Positions 1 to 14,493 of a stretch of DNA of 43,775 nt are shown here, in pieces. The stretch is from Thermoplasmatota archaeon (lineage in GTDB: Archaea; Thermoplasmatota; E2; UBA202; JdFR-43). The notes beneath the pieces were generated by a model, which did no database searches, was not told the origin of the DNA, and was given only the letters and a program-made list of their open reading frames with translations. The stretch's first letter is position 1; each line of letters opens with the position of its first letter. The stretch lies in NCBI GenBank assembly GCA_029258955.1, contig JAPDJT010000024.1:1-43775 (forward strand), read 5' to 3'. Made by a program: the position numbers and the translations under genes.

Positions 1-97
1 AGTAAAGAATAGTGGCAATTAGCTTAACCTCTATCTTCTTTTTGTCCCAGCGAAAAATATTTTTCTTTCTAACTAATTCCATTAACTGGTGTAGCAT
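1..97 (-). CDS. partial unknown protein, N-terminus only
   Basis: An open frame on the minus strand runs from ATG at 97 off the left edge of the window, about 32 codons with no stop. It begins MLHQLMELVRKKN and continues with a basic, amphipathic stretch (RWDKKKIEVKLIA). A strong Shine-Dalgarno stretch, GGAGGGG, lies at 110-104, 6-8 bases before the ATG. In-frame ATGs at 103 and 121 are alternatives; the one at 103 abuts the Shine-Dalgarno and the one at 121 would bury it in the coding region. I do not recognise the family. The call rests on the open frame, codon pattern and ribosome binding site. Confidence 0.5.
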   Translation of the reverse strand, partial: MLHQLMELVRKKNIFRWDKKKIEVKLIATILY

Positions 98-103
98 TTC
101 CAT

Positions 104-130
104 CCCCTCCTGATTCTCCATCAGGAGGGG
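104..130 (-). promoter_or_regulatory. 10-bp perfect hairpin covering the Shine-Dalgarno of the left-edge gene
   Basis: Positions 104-113 (CCCCTCCTGA) and 121-130 (TCAGGAGGGG) are perfect inverted repeats around a 7-base loop. On the minus-strand transcript the 3' arm contains the GGAGGGG in front of the ATG at 97, so folding would hide the ribosome binding site. On the plus strand the same hairpin is followed by a T-rich run and could act as a terminator. Which role applies cannot be decided from sequence alone. Confidence 0.5.
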
Positions 131-176
131 TATTTTTCATTTTTTAAATTTTCAAATTCTTGACAGTCCCTTTTCA

Positions 177-277
177 GGGTTATCGAAAATAAATGAAATA
201 AGATGTTGCCCATGGTAAATCCCTTCCATGCAATAATAGCTAATGGCAACTGTTTTTTAATTTATCAACGATCCCGA
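177..277 (+). repeat. palindromic intergenic element, copy A
   Basis: The left end, at about 178-202, reads GGGTTATCGAAAATAAATGA. The core contains CTTCCATGCAATAATAGC (223-240). The right end is a degraded inverted repeat, ATTTATCAACGATCCC. The inner arms GTTGCC and GGCAAC can pair. With the hairpin at 104-130 it accounts for most of the gene-free stretch 104-427; I see no gene there. Confidence 0.75.
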
Positions 278-427
278 AATAAGCTATATTGCATGAAGAA
301 AAAATTACTTGGGCAATATCTCATTTTATTAAATTTTTCTTTAGAGGCGTTATAACGGTTGTTATATTTTCACTAAGAGAATCATATGGAAAAACACCAA
401 TAGCAACATTTCCTTCAAAATTAACAA

Positions 428-1300
<873 letters not shown>

Positions 1301-1322
<22 letters not shown>

Positions 1323-1993
1323 GCCTCCACTATTTCATATCCTTCAAGAAATATAAAACCATTTTTTTCTGCATATTCTCTAGCTTTCTCCTTACTTAAA
1401 CTAACCTCATAGTCCAACATTTCGCAACCAGCCATAATGCTTAGCCCTGCCATCTCTGCCAATGCTATTCCAAGCTCTGTGTGCCCTTGTCTTTCTTTTA
1501 GCAAATTTTTAGCAGCTATACATATTGGAACATGTCCAGGACTTCTAAATCTTTGTCCAAATAAACGCTGAGCTTCAACATCACTAAGGCTCTTTATTTC
1601 TTTAATTAATTTTGCAAATTCTCTTATTGTTAAAGCCCTATCAACATCTCTTATTCCGGTAAATGTTTTCCTATGGTTTATGGTAAGAGAAAAAGAGGAT
1701 TTTGTATCATATGGAATATCATTTGGAATCAGTTCTTTAAAGACTGGCCATTTATTGGCAGTCTTGTAAATCACATCTGCTAAATATGGTAGCCCTAACT
1801 TTTGAGCATCTTCATATTTGAGCATTATAAAAATTAATCCTCCACCATCCTTTCGCATTCTAAAAATATGCTTTGCCTCTATAAGCTCACCTGCTACAAA
1901 AAAATCAGTTTCCTCCTCCCTTCCATCAGCATCATAAACTAAAACAAAATCGCCTTTTCTTAACGCTTCCAAAGCATCTTCAACTTTCTTCAT
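1301..1993 (-). CDS. ribB: 3,4-dihydroxy-2-butanone 4-phosphate synthase
   Basis: Converts ribulose 5-phosphate to 3,4-dihydroxy-2-butanone 4-phosphate plus formate, the four-carbon precursor of lumazine. It is a stand-alone 230-residue enzyme with no GTP cyclohydrolase II domain, as is usual in archaea. Conserved elements are the acidic loop REEETDFF (residues 25-32), RSPGHV (150-155) and RQGHTELGIALAEMAG (168-183). Its ATG overlaps the end of the S17e gene by 14 bases, so it is likely translated from the ribosomal-protein transcript. Confidence 0.94.
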
Positions 1994-2195
1994 TTTCTAC
2001 TTCTACCTTCTTTCTGTCTTCCATTAGCCTTGTTATATACCCAGCTACTCTATTGCGTAGATTCTTTGTACTTATTGTAGTCAGCCTTTCTACCAACATC
2101 TTATTCTTCTCAAAATCATCTGTAAATTCTTCTGGAAACTTTTCAATAAGCTCCAATGCTATCCTCTTTACGAATGCTGGTTTCACGTTTCCCAA
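1980..2195 (-). CDS. rps17e: 30S ribosomal protein S17e
   Basis: Small archaeal/eukaryotic ribosomal protein, recognised by FVKRIALELIEKFPEEFTDD, the following FEKNKMLVERLT, and NLRNRVAGYITRL. I start it at TTG 2195, giving MGNVKPAFVKR, which matches the usual MGNI/MGRI start of the family. A Shine-Dalgarno GGTGA ends 4 bases before it. An upstream in-frame ATG at 2210 would add MQGDS, but it lies only about 17 bases from the centre of the TATA-like TTTATATA on the minus strand, probably before the transcription start. It heads the cluster with ribB, ribL and ribC. Confidence 0.88.
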   Translation of the reverse strand: MGNVKPAFVKRIALELIEKFPEEFTDDFEKNKMLVERLTTISTKNLRNRVAGYITRLMEDRKKVEVENEES

Positions 2196-2218
2196 GGAAT
2201 CACCTTGCATGAAATATA

Positions 2219-2236
2219 TTTTTTATATAAAAATCT
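2219..2236 (-). promoter_or_regulatory. TATA box upstream of S17e-rib cluster
   Basis: On the minus strand an AT-rich TTTTTATATAAAAAAT stretch lies 30-35 bases before the TTG start at 2195. That spacing would place the transcript start just upstream of the GGTGA ribosome binding site. This supports the TTG start and a short leader. Confidence 0.45.
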
Positions 2237-2386
2237 TTTACTCTTCCAATGATATGTTGCATGATTTACTATAGCACCTTTCTTTCATTAATTTCTTTCC
2301 ATTCATCTGAAAATGAATAAAAATGTTTGTAAGGAAAATTTGCTATTGCGACATCCTATTTTATTTTTATCCAAAGGAAATAAAAA

Positions 2387-2602
2387 TTACACTAAAGCAA
2401 TGCTTATGATATTACTCCCTCTTACCACTACCCTTCCAAGCCTTTTTTCCTCTCCCTCTTTTTCTTCCCGAGCATCATCTAAAACTAAATTCATATGCTG
2501 GTCATATCCTACCAGCTTTCCATTTAATATCCTACCATCTTTCAAAAGCAAAGAAATATCCCTGTTTATACTGACTTCTAGTAAGTCTAATGGTAGTACC
2601 AT
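2387..2602 (-). CDS. Sm-like archaeal RNA-binding protein (Lsm)
   Basis: A 71-residue Sm-fold protein expected to form a heptameric ring that binds U-rich RNA. Sm1 is visible as VSINRDISLLLKDGRILNG, followed by GYDQHMNLVLDDA, where the Asp and Asn of the U-binding pocket lie. Sm2 is RVVVRGSNIISI (about residues 57-68). Archaeal Sm proteins of this length are common. It is divergent from pyrG, with 82 bases between the two starts. Confidence 0.93.
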   Translation of the reverse strand: MVLPLDLLEVSINRDISLLLKDGRILNGKLVGYDQHMNLVLDDAREEKEGEEKRLGRVVVRGSNIISIALV

Positions 2603-2618
2603 GAAAATGAATGTTTTT

Positions 2619-2630
2619 TCCCTTTATATA
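2619..2630 (-). promoter_or_regulatory. TATA box for the Sm-like gene
   Basis: GGTATATAAAGGG on the minus strand is centred about 24 bases before the ATG at 2602, the spacing expected for a leaderless archaeal transcript. No Shine-Dalgarno is visible before that ATG. Confidence 0.55.
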
Positions 2631-2684
2631 CCTTAAGGAACTTCTTACAGCGTTAATTCTTTTAATGCTTTTTTTATTATATTT

Positions 2685-4280
2685 ATGCCCAAATATATTG
2701 TCGTAACTGGCGGCGTTTTATCTGGGCTTGGAAAAGGAATAGTTTCTTCTTCCATAGGGCTTTTGCTAAAAAGAAGAGGCTATAAAATCACAGCAATAAA
2801 AATTGACCCATATTTGAATTGCGATGCAGGCACAATGAATCCTTTTCAGCATGGAGAAGTTTTTGTTTTGGAAGATGGGGGAGAGGTTGATTTGGATTTA
2901 GGCAATTACGAAAGATTCTTGGATATGAATTTAAGCAGAGACAATAATATTACTACTGGCAAAGTTTATAAGAATGTTATAGAAAAGGAAAGGAGAGGAG
3001 ATTATTTAGGAAAAACAGTTCAAATTGTTCCTCATATAACAGATGAAATAAAAAATTGGATAAGAGGAGTCGCTGAAAAAGAAGGAGTGGATATATGCAT
3101 TGTAGAAATAGGAGGAACAGTTGGAGATATAGAATCAATGCCATTTTTGGAAGCTGTAAGACAACTACAGCTTGAAGAAGGTAAAGAAAGTGTTATTTTT
3201 ATTCATACAACTCTTGTCCCAATTTTAAAAGTAGTGGGAGAACAAAAAACAAAGCCAACACAGCATAGTGTTAAGGAGTTAAGAGCTATAGGAATTGATC
3301 CAGATGCAATTGTTGGGAGATGTATAGAGCCTTTAAAAGAAGAAACAAAAAGAAAAATATCCCTTTTCTGCAATGTTCCGTATGAAGCTGTTTTTTCTTC
3401 CCCGGATGCAGAATGCATATATGAAGTACCATTAATATTAGAGGAGCAGGGAATTTGCAAGTATATATTGAAAAAGTTAAATTTGCCAGATAGAGAAGCA
3501 AATTTGCAAGATTGGAAAGAATTTGTAAATAGGCTAAAAAATGGAAAGAAAAAAATAAACATAGGGCTTGTTGGCAAATATACTGCTCTTGGCGACTCTT
3601 ATTTAAGCATATTGGAAGCTTTTCGCCATGCTTCTGCAGAACTTGATGCAAAAGTAAATGTTGCGTGGGTTGAAGCAGAGGAGCTTGAAGAAGGCAAGAA
3701 AATGCCAGATGTAGATGCCATCCTTGTGCCGGGAGGATTTGGGGAAAGAGGGGCTGAAGGTAAGATAAAGGCTATAAAATATGCAAGAGAAAATAGAATC
3801 CCTTTCCTTGGAATCTGCTTTGGCTTCCAACTTGCTGTTGTTGAATATGGAAGAAATGTACTGGGCTTAAATTGCCATTCAACAGAAATAAAGCCAGATA
3901 CGGAGCACCCAATAATAACTATTCTGCCAGAACAATATGGAATAAAGGAACTTGGAGGAACAATGAGATTAGGAGCTCACCCAATTATAATAAAGGAAGG
4001 AACTCTTGCCTTCAAATTGTATAAACAAAAGAAAATATATGAAAGACATCGCCATCGCTATGAAGTAAATCCAGAATACGTAGATATGCTTGAAAAACAT
4101 GGCTTAATTTTCTCGGGAATAGCAGAGGATAAAATAAGAATGGAAATTTTAGAGTTACAAGACCACCCATATTTCATTGCATCCCAATTCCATCCAGAAT
4201 TTAAATCTCGCCCTCTAAAGCCAGCTCCCCTTTTCTATGGATTTATTGAATCTGCAATTAAAAAAAGATACGAGGAGTGA
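2685..4280 (+). CDS. pyrG: CTP synthase (glutamine-hydrolysing)
   Basis: Converts UTP to CTP using ATP and glutamine ammonia. The protein has 531 residues, the full normal length. The N-terminal amidoligase domain (about 1-265) starts with [17 protein letters not shown], containing the ATP-binding loop SGLGKG, and has [20 protein letters not shown]. The C-terminal class I glutamine amidotransferase domain has the nucleophile Cys378 in GICFGFQ and His503/Glu505 in QFHPEF. The gene is single, divergent from the Sm-like gene, and ends 3 bases before a convergent small gene. Confidence 0.98.
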   Translation: MPKYIVVTGGVLSGLGKGIVSSSIGLLLKRRGYKITAIKIDPYLNCDAGTMNPFQHGEVFVLEDGGEVDLDLGNYERFLDMNLSRDNNITTGKVYKNVIEKERRGDYLGKTVQIVPHITDEIKNWIRGVAEKEGVDICIVEIGGTVGDIESMPFLEAVRQLQLEEGKESVIFIHTTLVPILKVVGEQKTKPTQHSVKELRAIGIDPDAIVGRCIEPLKEETKRKISLFCNVPYEAVFSSPDAECIYEVPLILEEQGICKYILKKLNLPDREANLQDWKEFVNRLKNGKKKINIGLVGKYTALGDSYLSILEAFRHASAELDAKVNVAWVEAEELEEGKKMPDVDAILVPGGFGERGAEGKIKAIKYARENRIPFLGICFGFQLAVVEYGRNVLGLNCHSTEIKPDTEHPIITILPEQYGIKELGGTMRLGAHPIIIKEGTLAFKLYKQKKIYERHRHRYEVNPEYVDMLEKHGLIFSGIAEDKIRMEILELQDHPYFIASQFHPEFKSRPLKPAPLFYGFIESAIKKRYEE

Positions 4281-4283
4281 GAA

Positions 4284-4496
4284 TCAGTCTCTTAATAGCA
4301 TTGTCTCTGGAAGCTCCCTAATGTTATTTCTAGTAACTACTATCTCTCTTTCTGGATGCCAATTATATATGCTTTTATTTGGAATTTGTATGATTTTAAC
4401 CAAATAATAACCTTTGAAGTGTTTATATTCATAAACAATCTTACCAATGCAACCCTTGTACTTACCAGAAATGATTTCAACCAATTTTTCGTTCAT
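4284..4496 (-). CDS. small hypothetical protein, possibly KOW/SH3-like
   Basis: A 70-residue protein from ATG 4496 (a TTG at 4502 would add two residues). I do not recognise it securely. The N-terminal part, VEIISGKYKGCIGKIVYEY, has the G-x-x-x-G-x-V/I rhythm of KOW motifs found in L24, L26 and Spt5, followed by alternating hydrophobic residues (GYYLVKI) that suggest a small beta-barrel. A role in RNA or ribosome binding would be a guess from this resemblance only. It is convergent with pyrG. Confidence 0.6.
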   Translation of the reverse strand: MNEKLVEIISGKYKGCIGKIVYEYKHFKGYYLVKIIQIPNKSIYNWHPEREIVVTRNNIRELPETMLLRD

Positions 4497-4759
4497 AGCC
4501 AAAAATAATACTATTTTCCATTATATTGCTATCCACCGACAATTTTGCTTGACAAAAGAAATAAATAAAGATATAATTACAAATTTTCATTATGATTTAA
4601 TTATGAATGATTTGTAAAGTTATCTGCAAAAGAAAGAAACAATTAATTGTTAGCTATGCATGAAGAAAACTGTTATTATTTCCATGACAGGGAGAATCAC
4701 ACACGATTACAATCTAACAGAAAAAAATTTATATTATGCCTATTATTGCAAGCGGGGAA
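4497..4759. other. gene-free stretch upstream of tRNA-Lys
   Basis: AT-rich, with no convincing open frame. The sequence TTAGCTATGCATGAAG near 4650 faintly resembles the core of the palindromic element in reverse orientation, too weakly to call a copy. Confidence 0.4.
4728..4735 (+). promoter_or_regulatory. TATA box for tRNA-Lys
   Basis: TTTATATT is centred 28 bases before the first base of the tRNA, and is preceded by a run of seven A residues that fits a BRE-like purine stretch. Confidence 0.55.
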
Positions 4760-4862
4760 GGGCCTGTAGCTCAGCTAGGTAGAGCACCTGGCTTTTAACC
4801 AGGTGGCCAGGGGTTCGAAAATGCTTGGCTGAAGCCAAGCAACGAAAATCCCCTCAGGCCCG
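4760..4862 (+). tRNA. tRNA-Lys (TTT) with an intron in the T-loop
   Basis: The acceptor stem GGGCCTG (4760-4766) pairs with CAGGCCC (4855-4861); the discriminator is G4862. The anticodon stem CCTGG/CCAGG encloses CTTTTAA, with anticodon TTT at 4794-4796. The T stem AGGGG (4809-4813) pairs with CCCCT (4850-4854), but the loop is interrupted. Removing 29 bases (4820-4848) restores a standard TTCGAAT T-loop, so the intron sits between positions 59 and 60 rather than at the usual 37/38. All arms of the spliced molecule are canonical. Confidence 0.92.
4820..4848 (+). other. 29-nt tRNA intron with bulge-helix-bulge splice motif
   Basis: The T stem serves as outer helix. TTCG (4814-4817) pairs with CGAA (4843-4846) as the 4-bp central helix. 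The 3-base bulges are AAA (4818-4820) and AAT (4847-4849). Cutting each bulge after its second base gives exactly TTCGAA joined to T. An inner 8-bp hairpin, TGCTTGGC/GCCAAGCA (4822-4829 with 4834-4841), caps the intron. This is the substrate shape of archaeal tRNA splicing endonuclease. Confidence 0.85.
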
Positions 4863-4921
4863 TATGACCCTTTATTTCAAACCCAAAAATTAAAATACAA
4901 GGTATAATATAGAGGAAGAAA

Positions 4922-5164
4922 ATGAAGTTTGATATATTGAAACATAAGCTTGTTCCGCATCATGAGATTCTATCGAAGGAAGAGGCAGAGAAACTGCTTA
5001 AAACGTATAATATTAAGAAGGAGCAGTTGCCAAGAATGCTTGTAACTGATCCAGTAGCTAAGGCTATAGGGGCAAAAGAAGGGGATATTGTTAAAATAAT
5101 TAGGAAAAGTCCTACTGCTGGTGTTGCTGTCGCATATAGGCTTGTGGTAAAGGAGATAATATGA
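4922..5164 (+). CDS. rpoH: DNA-directed RNA polymerase subunit H
   Basis: An 80-residue archaeal homologue of Rpb5's C-terminal domain. Family features are [20 protein letters not shown] (about residues 7-26), [21 protein letters not shown] and [10 protein letters not shown] near the C-terminus. It sits at the jaw of the polymerase near downstream DNA. It is the first gene of the polymerase operon and its stop overlaps the rpoB start by 4 bases. GAGG lies 7 bases before its ATG. Confidence 0.97.
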   Translation: MKFDILKHKLVPHHEILSKEEAEKLLKTYNIKKEQLPRMLVTDPVAKAIGAKEGDIVKIIRKSPTAGVAVAYRLVVKEII

Positions 5165-8100
5165 GGGAAGTTATAGATGCGTTTTTTAGGGAGAGGAGTA
5201 TAGTAAATCACCATATAGCATCTTTCAACGATTTCTTAGATAGGAGGCTACAGGAAATAATAAATTCCACTAGAATCGGCGAAGGAGAGGGACTAGAGAG
5301 AGGTTACATACATCCGGAGATAGAGGGCTATAAAGTAAAGCTTGGCAGGATAAGAGTAGGAAGACCAATGGCAAGAGAAGCTAATGGTGAAGAGCATTTG
5401 ATTACACCTATGGAAGCAAGGTTAAGAGATTTAACTTATGAAGCTCCCGTATATCTTGAATTTATTCCAGTTATTAATGGGAAAATTAGAGAAGATTTGG
5501 CAGAGGAAGCAAGAATAGGACACATTCCTATAATGGTTAAATCAAAGAAATGCAACATTTCAAGGGAGGTGCTGGAGGAAGAAGCGGGAAGAAAATTAAG
5601 CGATGAAGAATATGAAAAGAAACTTATAGAATTGCAAGAAGATCCATTGGACCCGGGAGGATATTTCATTATTAATGGAACTGAAAGAGTACTAATAACT
5701 TTGGAAGATTTAGCATCTAATAGAGTGCTTACAGAAAAAACGAATAGATATGGATACGAAATTGAAACAGCTCAGGTATTCTCGCAAAGAGAAGGATTTA
5801 GAAGCTTAATAGTTGTGGAAAAAAGAAAAGATGGCATTTTGATGACCACTCTGCCAAATGTAGCGAGTCCAATTCCTTTAGTAATCATTCTTAAAGCTTT
5901 AGGTTTAGACAACCAAACCATATTTGACAATATGGCTTCTTATCCTGAGACAGAAGTATTTGTTCTGGCTAACATTGAAACATGTGAAGAAGAATATGGA
6001 GTGAGAACGGAGGAAGAAGCAATAGATTATATTGGAAAGAAAATTGCAGGAGGACAAGCTAAAGAATATAGGAGAGAAAGAGTAAAAGAGCTTTTAGATA
6101 GAACCATTTTGCCACATTTAGGAAATGAAACAAAGGACAGAATAAGAAAGGGAATATTCCTTGCAAGAATGGGAGAAGCTGTGCTTGAATTGGCTTTAGG
6201 ATATAGAAGAGAAGATGATAAAGATCATTATGCCAATAAGCGTTTGAAACTTGCTGGCGATTTGATGGAAGATTTATTTAGAGTTGCTTTCGTTGCTTTA
6301 TGTAAAGATTTGAAGTATCAGCTTGAAAGATTATATGCAAGGGGTAAAAGCGTTGAAGAAATAAGAATAAAGCCATATGTAAGGCAAGAGGTATTTGACC
6401 AGCGTATCCACCATGCAATGGCTACAGGTAACTGGGTAGGAGGAAGAACTGGAGTTAGCCAGCTTTTAGATAGAACCTCCAATTTATCAACAATAAGTCA
6501 TTTAAGGAGAGTTAATTCTCCTTTGACGAGAAGCCAACCTCACTTTGAAGCAAGAGATTTGCACTCTACACATTGGGGAAGACTATGTCCAAATGAAACA
6601 CCAGAAGGTCCAAATTGTGGATTAGTAAAGAATTTAGCTTTAACTGTTGAAATTTCTGAGGGATATCCTGAAGAAGAAGCAGAGAAAATATTGAGGAAGT
6701 TAGGAGTTAAAGAAGTAAAGAAAGGAATGAAAGGAGCCAGAGTATATCTCAATGGAGATTTAATTGGCATTCATCCAGATGGAAAGAAATTGGCAGAAGA
6801 AATTAGGGAAAGGAGAAGAAGAGGAGAAATTGATAAAGAAATCAATGTTTGTTATTATGAGGAAAGTAATGACGTTGTTGTAAATTGTGATGCAGGCAGG
6901 GTAAGAAGACCTCTCTTTGTAGTTAAGAATGGAAAATTGCTTTATACCAAAGAAATGAGAGAAAAAGTTAAGAAAGGCGAGTTGAGCTGGAGCGACTTAA
7001 TAAACATGGGAGTCATTGAGTATATTGACACTGAAGAAGAAGAAAATGCTTATATTGCTTTAAATGAAGAGGATTTGACACCTGAGCATACCCATATGGA
7101 AATAGACCCTCTTTGCATTTTGGGTGTAGGAGCAAGCTTAGTTCCTTATGCAGAGCACAATTCATCGCCTCGTATCACCATGGGGGCTGGAATGGGCAAG
7201 CAAGCCTTAGGATTTGCAGCAGCAAATTACAGGAAGCGTCCAGACACAAGAGGACATTTACTCCATTATCCAGAAGTTCCAATTGTAAGGACTCATTCTG
7301 CCCAATATATTAATTTCTTCCGCCGTCCTGCTGGTCAGAACTTTGTTGTTGCTGTTCTTAGCTATCATGGTTATAATATGGAAGACGCTTTAATTATGAA
7401 TAAAGCCTCTATAGATAGAGGGTTGGCAAGAAGTACATTCTTTAGAACTTATTCCGCTGAGGAGCAACGCTACCCAGGCGGGCAAGAAGATCATTTTGAA
7501 ATCCCAGATCCAGAATGTAGAGGAGTGAGAAGCGAGGAAGCTTATGTTCATTTGGCAGAAGATGGAATAATTACACCAGAGTGCGAGGTAAAAGGAGGAG
7601 ATGTTTTAGTAGGCAAAACATCACCACCTCGTTTCTTAGAAGAGCCAACAGACGTTCTTGTTCCTCAAAAGAGAAGAGAAACCTCTATTACAGTAAGACA
7701 TGGAGAAAAAGGAGTTGTAGATAGCGTTGTTCTTTCTGAAACATTAAGTGGAGCAAGAATGGTTAAGATAAAAGTTAGGGATGAGAGAATTCCAGAGCTT
7801 GGAGATAAATTTGCTTCTAAACATGGGCAAAAAGGAGTTTTAGGCTTAATTGTTCCTCCTGAGGATATGCCTTTCACCGAAGATGGTATTGTTCCAGATT
7901 TAATAATAAATCCACATGCAATTCCAAGCAGAATGACAGTTGGTCACGTGCTTGAGATGATTGGTGGAAAAGTAGGAGCACTGGAGGGAAGATTTGTTGA
8001 TGGCACCCCATTTTCAGGAGAGCCAGAAAAAGTGCTTAGAGAAGCGTTGGTAAGAAATGGATTTAAACATAATGGTAAGGAAGTTTTATATGATGGAGAA

Positions 8101-8535
8101 ACAGGAAAAATGTATGTTGCTGACATATTCGTTGGAGTAATTTATTATCAGAAGCTTCATCACATGGTAGCTGGCAAAATACATGCAAGGAGCAGAGGAC
8201 CAGTTCAAATTCTAACAAGACAGCCAACTGAAGGAAGGGCAAGAGAAGGAGGGTTAAGATTTGGAGAAATGGAAAGAGATTGTTTGATTGGACACGGTGC
8301 ATCAATGACTATAAAGGAAAGATTGCTTGAAGAATCAGATTTAACCATACAATATGTTTGTGAGAATTGCGGACACATAGCTTTCAAAACAAGAAGAGGT
8401 TTCTTAAAGTGTTTGCTTTGTGGAGATGATGCAAGAATTTATCCTGTTGAAATGAGTTATGCCTTCAAATTGCTGCTAGAGGAATTGCAGGCTTTAATTA
8501 TTGAGCCAAAGTTAATATTGAAGGGGTTGGTGTAA
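5161..8535 (+). CDS. rpoB: DNA-directed RNA polymerase subunit B (undivided)
   Basis: The second-largest subunit, forming one side of the catalytic cleft, in one 1124-residue chain. Many methanogens, haloarchaea and Archaeoglobus split this gene into B'' and B'. Landmarks are the N-terminal [49 protein letters not shown], the [14 protein letters not shown] region that contacts nucleic acid, and [17 protein letters not shown]-terminal zinc site includes Cys1067 and Cys1070 (CENCGH) and the later CLLC. An AGGAG stretch precedes the start, and the gene abuts rpoA1 directly. Confidence 0.98.
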   Translation: MREVIDAFFRERSIVNHHIASFNDFLDRRLQEIINSTRIGEGEGLERGYIHPEIEGYKVKLGRIRVGRPMAREANGEEHLITPMEARLRDLTYEAPVYLEFIPVINGKIREDLAEEARIGHIPIMVKSKKCNISREVLEEEAGRKLSDEEYEKKLIELQEDPLDPGGYFIINGTERVLITLEDLASNRVLTEKTNRYGYEIETAQVFSQREGFRSLIVVEKRKDGILMTTLPNVASPIPLVIILKALGLDNQTIFDNMASYPETEVFVLANIETCEEEYGVRTEEEAIDYIGKKIAGGQAKEYRRERVKELLDRTILPHLGNETKDRIRKGIFLARMGEAVLELALGYRREDDKDHYANKRLKLAGDLMEDLFRVAFVALCKDLKYQLERLYARGKSVEEIRIKPYVRQEVFDQRIHHAMATGNWVGGRTGVSQLLDRTSNLSTISHLRRVNSPLTRSQPHFEARDLHSTHWGRLCPNETPEGPNCGLVKNLALTVEISEGYPEEEAEKILRKLGVKEVKKGMKGARVYLNGDLIGIHPDGKKLAEEIRERRRRGEIDKEINVCYYEESNDVVVNCDAGRVRRPLFVVKNGKLLYTKEMREKVKKGELSWSDLINMGVIEYIDTEEEENAYIALNEEDLTPEHTHMEIDPLCILGVGASLVPYAEHNSSPRITMGAGMGKQALGFAAANYRKRPDTRGHLLHYPEVPIVRTHSAQYINFFRRPAGQNFVVAVLSYHGYNMEDALIMNKASIDRGLARSTFFRTYSAEEQRYPGGQEDHFEIPDPECRGVRSEEAYVHLAEDGIITPECEVKGGDVLVGKTSPPRFLEEPTDVLVPQKRRETSITVRHGEKGVVDSVVLSETLSGARMVKIKVRDERIPELGDKFASKHGQKGVLGLIVPPEDMPFTEDGIVPDLIINPHAIPSRMTVGHVLEMIGGKVGALEGRFVDGTPFSGEPEKVLREALVRNGFKHNGKEVLYDGETGKMYVADIFVGVIYYQKLHHMVAGKIHARSRGPVQILTRQPTEGRAREGGLRFGEMERDCLIGHGASMTIKERLLEESDLTIQYVCENCGHIAFKTRRGFLKCLLCGDDARIYPVEMSYAFKLLLEELQALIIEPKLILKGLV

Positions 8536-12849
<4,314 letters not shown>

Positions 12850-12851
12850 GT

Positions 12852-13268
12852 ATGAAGATAAAGCTTACTCAGCAAGAAATGCACTATATTGCGGTGGCAG
12901 AAGTTTTTACTAGGGCACCGATTCTTGATTGTGTTGAAAGGGATAACAGAATAACATTTATTGTTGCGAAGGGGAAGCTTGGAAAAGCAATAGGGAGAGA
13001 AGCAAGAAATATAAAGAGGCTTGAGCAAATTTTCAAAAAAGAGGTTAGATTTGTAGAGTATGATGATGATAAAAAACAGTTCATAATAAATCTATTTAAG
13101 CCATTTAAGCTGGAAAAAGTGGTAATTAATGAAGAAGAAAATAGAGTTAGTGTTGTTGTAAATGCAAGAGATAAAGGAAAAGCTATAGGGAAGGCAGGAA
13201 GGAATATAAATATAATAAGAGAGATTGCAAAAAGACAGCATGGTATTGAGGAAATAAAAGTCCTGTAA
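12852..13268 (+). CDS. nusA: NusA-like KH-domain transcription factor
   Basis: A short archaeal NusA of 138 residues, containing only two KH domains and lacking the bacterial N-terminal and S1 domains. Each KH domain shows its G-x-x-G loop: GKLGKAIGREARNIKRLEQI in the first and DKGKAIGKAGRNINIIREIA in the second. It is expected to bind RNA at the polymerase. It is the last gene of the operon. S12, S7 and EF-2, which often come next in archaea, lie about 15 kb away on the other strand. Confidence 0.95.
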   Translation: MKIKLTQQEMHYIAVAEVFTRAPILDCVERDNRITFIVAKGKLGKAIGREARNIKRLEQIFKKEVRFVEYDDDKKQFIINLFKPFKLEKVVINEEENRVSVVVNARDKGKAIGKAGRNINIIREIAKRQHGIEEIKVL

Positions 13269-13270
13269 AA

Positions 13271-13362
13271 ATTGACTAAATGAAAAGGATTACTGGTATG
13301 GTAATTCTCTTCCATGCAAAATACCAATGACAATCATTTCCGTCATTTATTCCATCAAACCC
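13271..13362 (+). repeat. palindromic intergenic element, copy B
   Basis: The ends TTGACTAAATGAAAAGG and TCATTTATTCCATCAAACCC are inverted repeats, and the core CTCTTCCATGCAAAATA is present. The inner arms GGTAT and ATACC pair, differing from those of other copies yet still complementary. It lies immediately downstream of the RNA polymerase operon. Confidence 0.65.
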
Positions 13363-13454
13363 GTAAAAATCGAGTGAAACATCACGGCAATGCCTTTTTC
13401 ATTAATTTTTGAAATTTTCATATTAAGAATTAAATATTCTGCAAAAATAACATT

Positions 13455-14486
13455 GTGGAAAAAATAGATATTGCAATAATTGGAGGAGGAATTGCTGGCT
13501 TAAGTTTAGCAAAATTTTTGGCAGAAAGAGGAATCCCTTTTATTTTATTTGAAGAACATACTGATTTTTTTATGAAACCGTGTGGAGAAGGTATAACTCA
13601 AAAAATTGCTGGTTATGATTTCTTCGATTTTTACGATAGCAAAAAAGGAATTGAAAAAGAGATATGGGAAACAATCATCCATACAAAATATGGAAAAATT
13701 TCTCTAGAAATGCCTGTTTTAATGACCGATAAAAAGGCAATAGAAGAAGAATTGGCAAAAAAAGCAATAAAACAGGGAGAAATAAAAATGGGTGAGAAAG
13801 TAGATAAAATTGTCAATGGGATTTTATATCCTCAAGAAATAAAACCAAAGTTAATTGTAGGTGCAGATGGAGCTTTTTCCATTACAAGAAAATATATTGG
13901 TGTTAAACCTCCCCACCTAGGCGTAGCAGTAGATGGATACGCAAAAAATGTTGATTATGATGCTGATAATTGTCACATAATTTTAGATAAACAGGTTGTG
14001 AATTACGGATATGCTTGGTTTTTTCCAAAAAAGGATAGATGGAATATAGGTGTGGGTTCATACAAAATAAAATATTTTAAGCAAGCTTTTCCAAGATTTA
14101 AAGAAAATTACAAAGCAGAAAAATGGAAGGGAGCTTATATTCCTCTAGATAAGCCAACAAAATCGTATGGAAAAAATGCTATTTTAATAGGGGATTCAGC
14201 AGCTCAAATTTACTCAGCCTTAGGAGCAGGAAATATGTCTTCAATGATTATTGCAAATTTAGCGGCGGAGCTAATAGAAAAGTTTGCAAAAAGAGATTTT
14301 AGAAATATGGACTTATCTTTGTATGAAAAGAAGTGGAAAAAAGTTATTGGGAAATATCTTAGATATTCATACCTTACAACAAAAATATTTTTCAGCATTG
14401 TTAAAAGCGAGTATTTAAGATATAAACTCTTGCAAAAAATGTGTAAGGATACTACGCAATATTATAGGAAATTAATGAAAAAGTAA
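13455..14486 (+). CDS. geranylgeranyl reductase family FAD-dependent oxidoreductase
   Basis: A 343-residue flavoprotein of the group that in archaea reduces double bonds of the geranylgeranyl chains of membrane lipids. Features are the FAD-binding IIGGGIAGLSLAKFLAERG (residues 8-26), MKPCGEG (40-46), IVGADGAFS (134-142), GYAWFFPKKD (185-194), close to the family's YxWxFP substrate motif, and the second FAD motif LIGDSA near 245. The start is GTG at 13455. It is convergent with pyrD. Whether it acts on archaetidyl lipids, menaquinone or another isoprenoid is not visible from the sequence. Confidence 0.85.
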   Translation: MEKIDIAIIGGGIAGLSLAKFLAERGIPFILFEEHTDFFMKPCGEGITQKIAGYDFFDFYDSKKGIEKEIWETIIHTKYGKISLEMPVLMTDKKAIEEELAKKAIKQGEIKMGEKVDKIVNGILYPQEIKPKLIVGADGAFSITRKYIGVKPPHLGVAVDGYAKNVDYDADNCHIILDKQVVNYGYAWFFPKKDRWNIGVGSYKIKYFKQAFPRFKENYKAEKWKGAYIPLDKPTKSYGKNAILIGDSAAQIYSALGAGNMSSMIIANLAAELIEKFAKRDFRNMDLSLYEKKWKKVIGKYLRYSYLTTKIFFSIVKSEYLRYKLLQKMCKDTTQYYRKLMKK

Positions 14487-14493
14487 GTTATCA

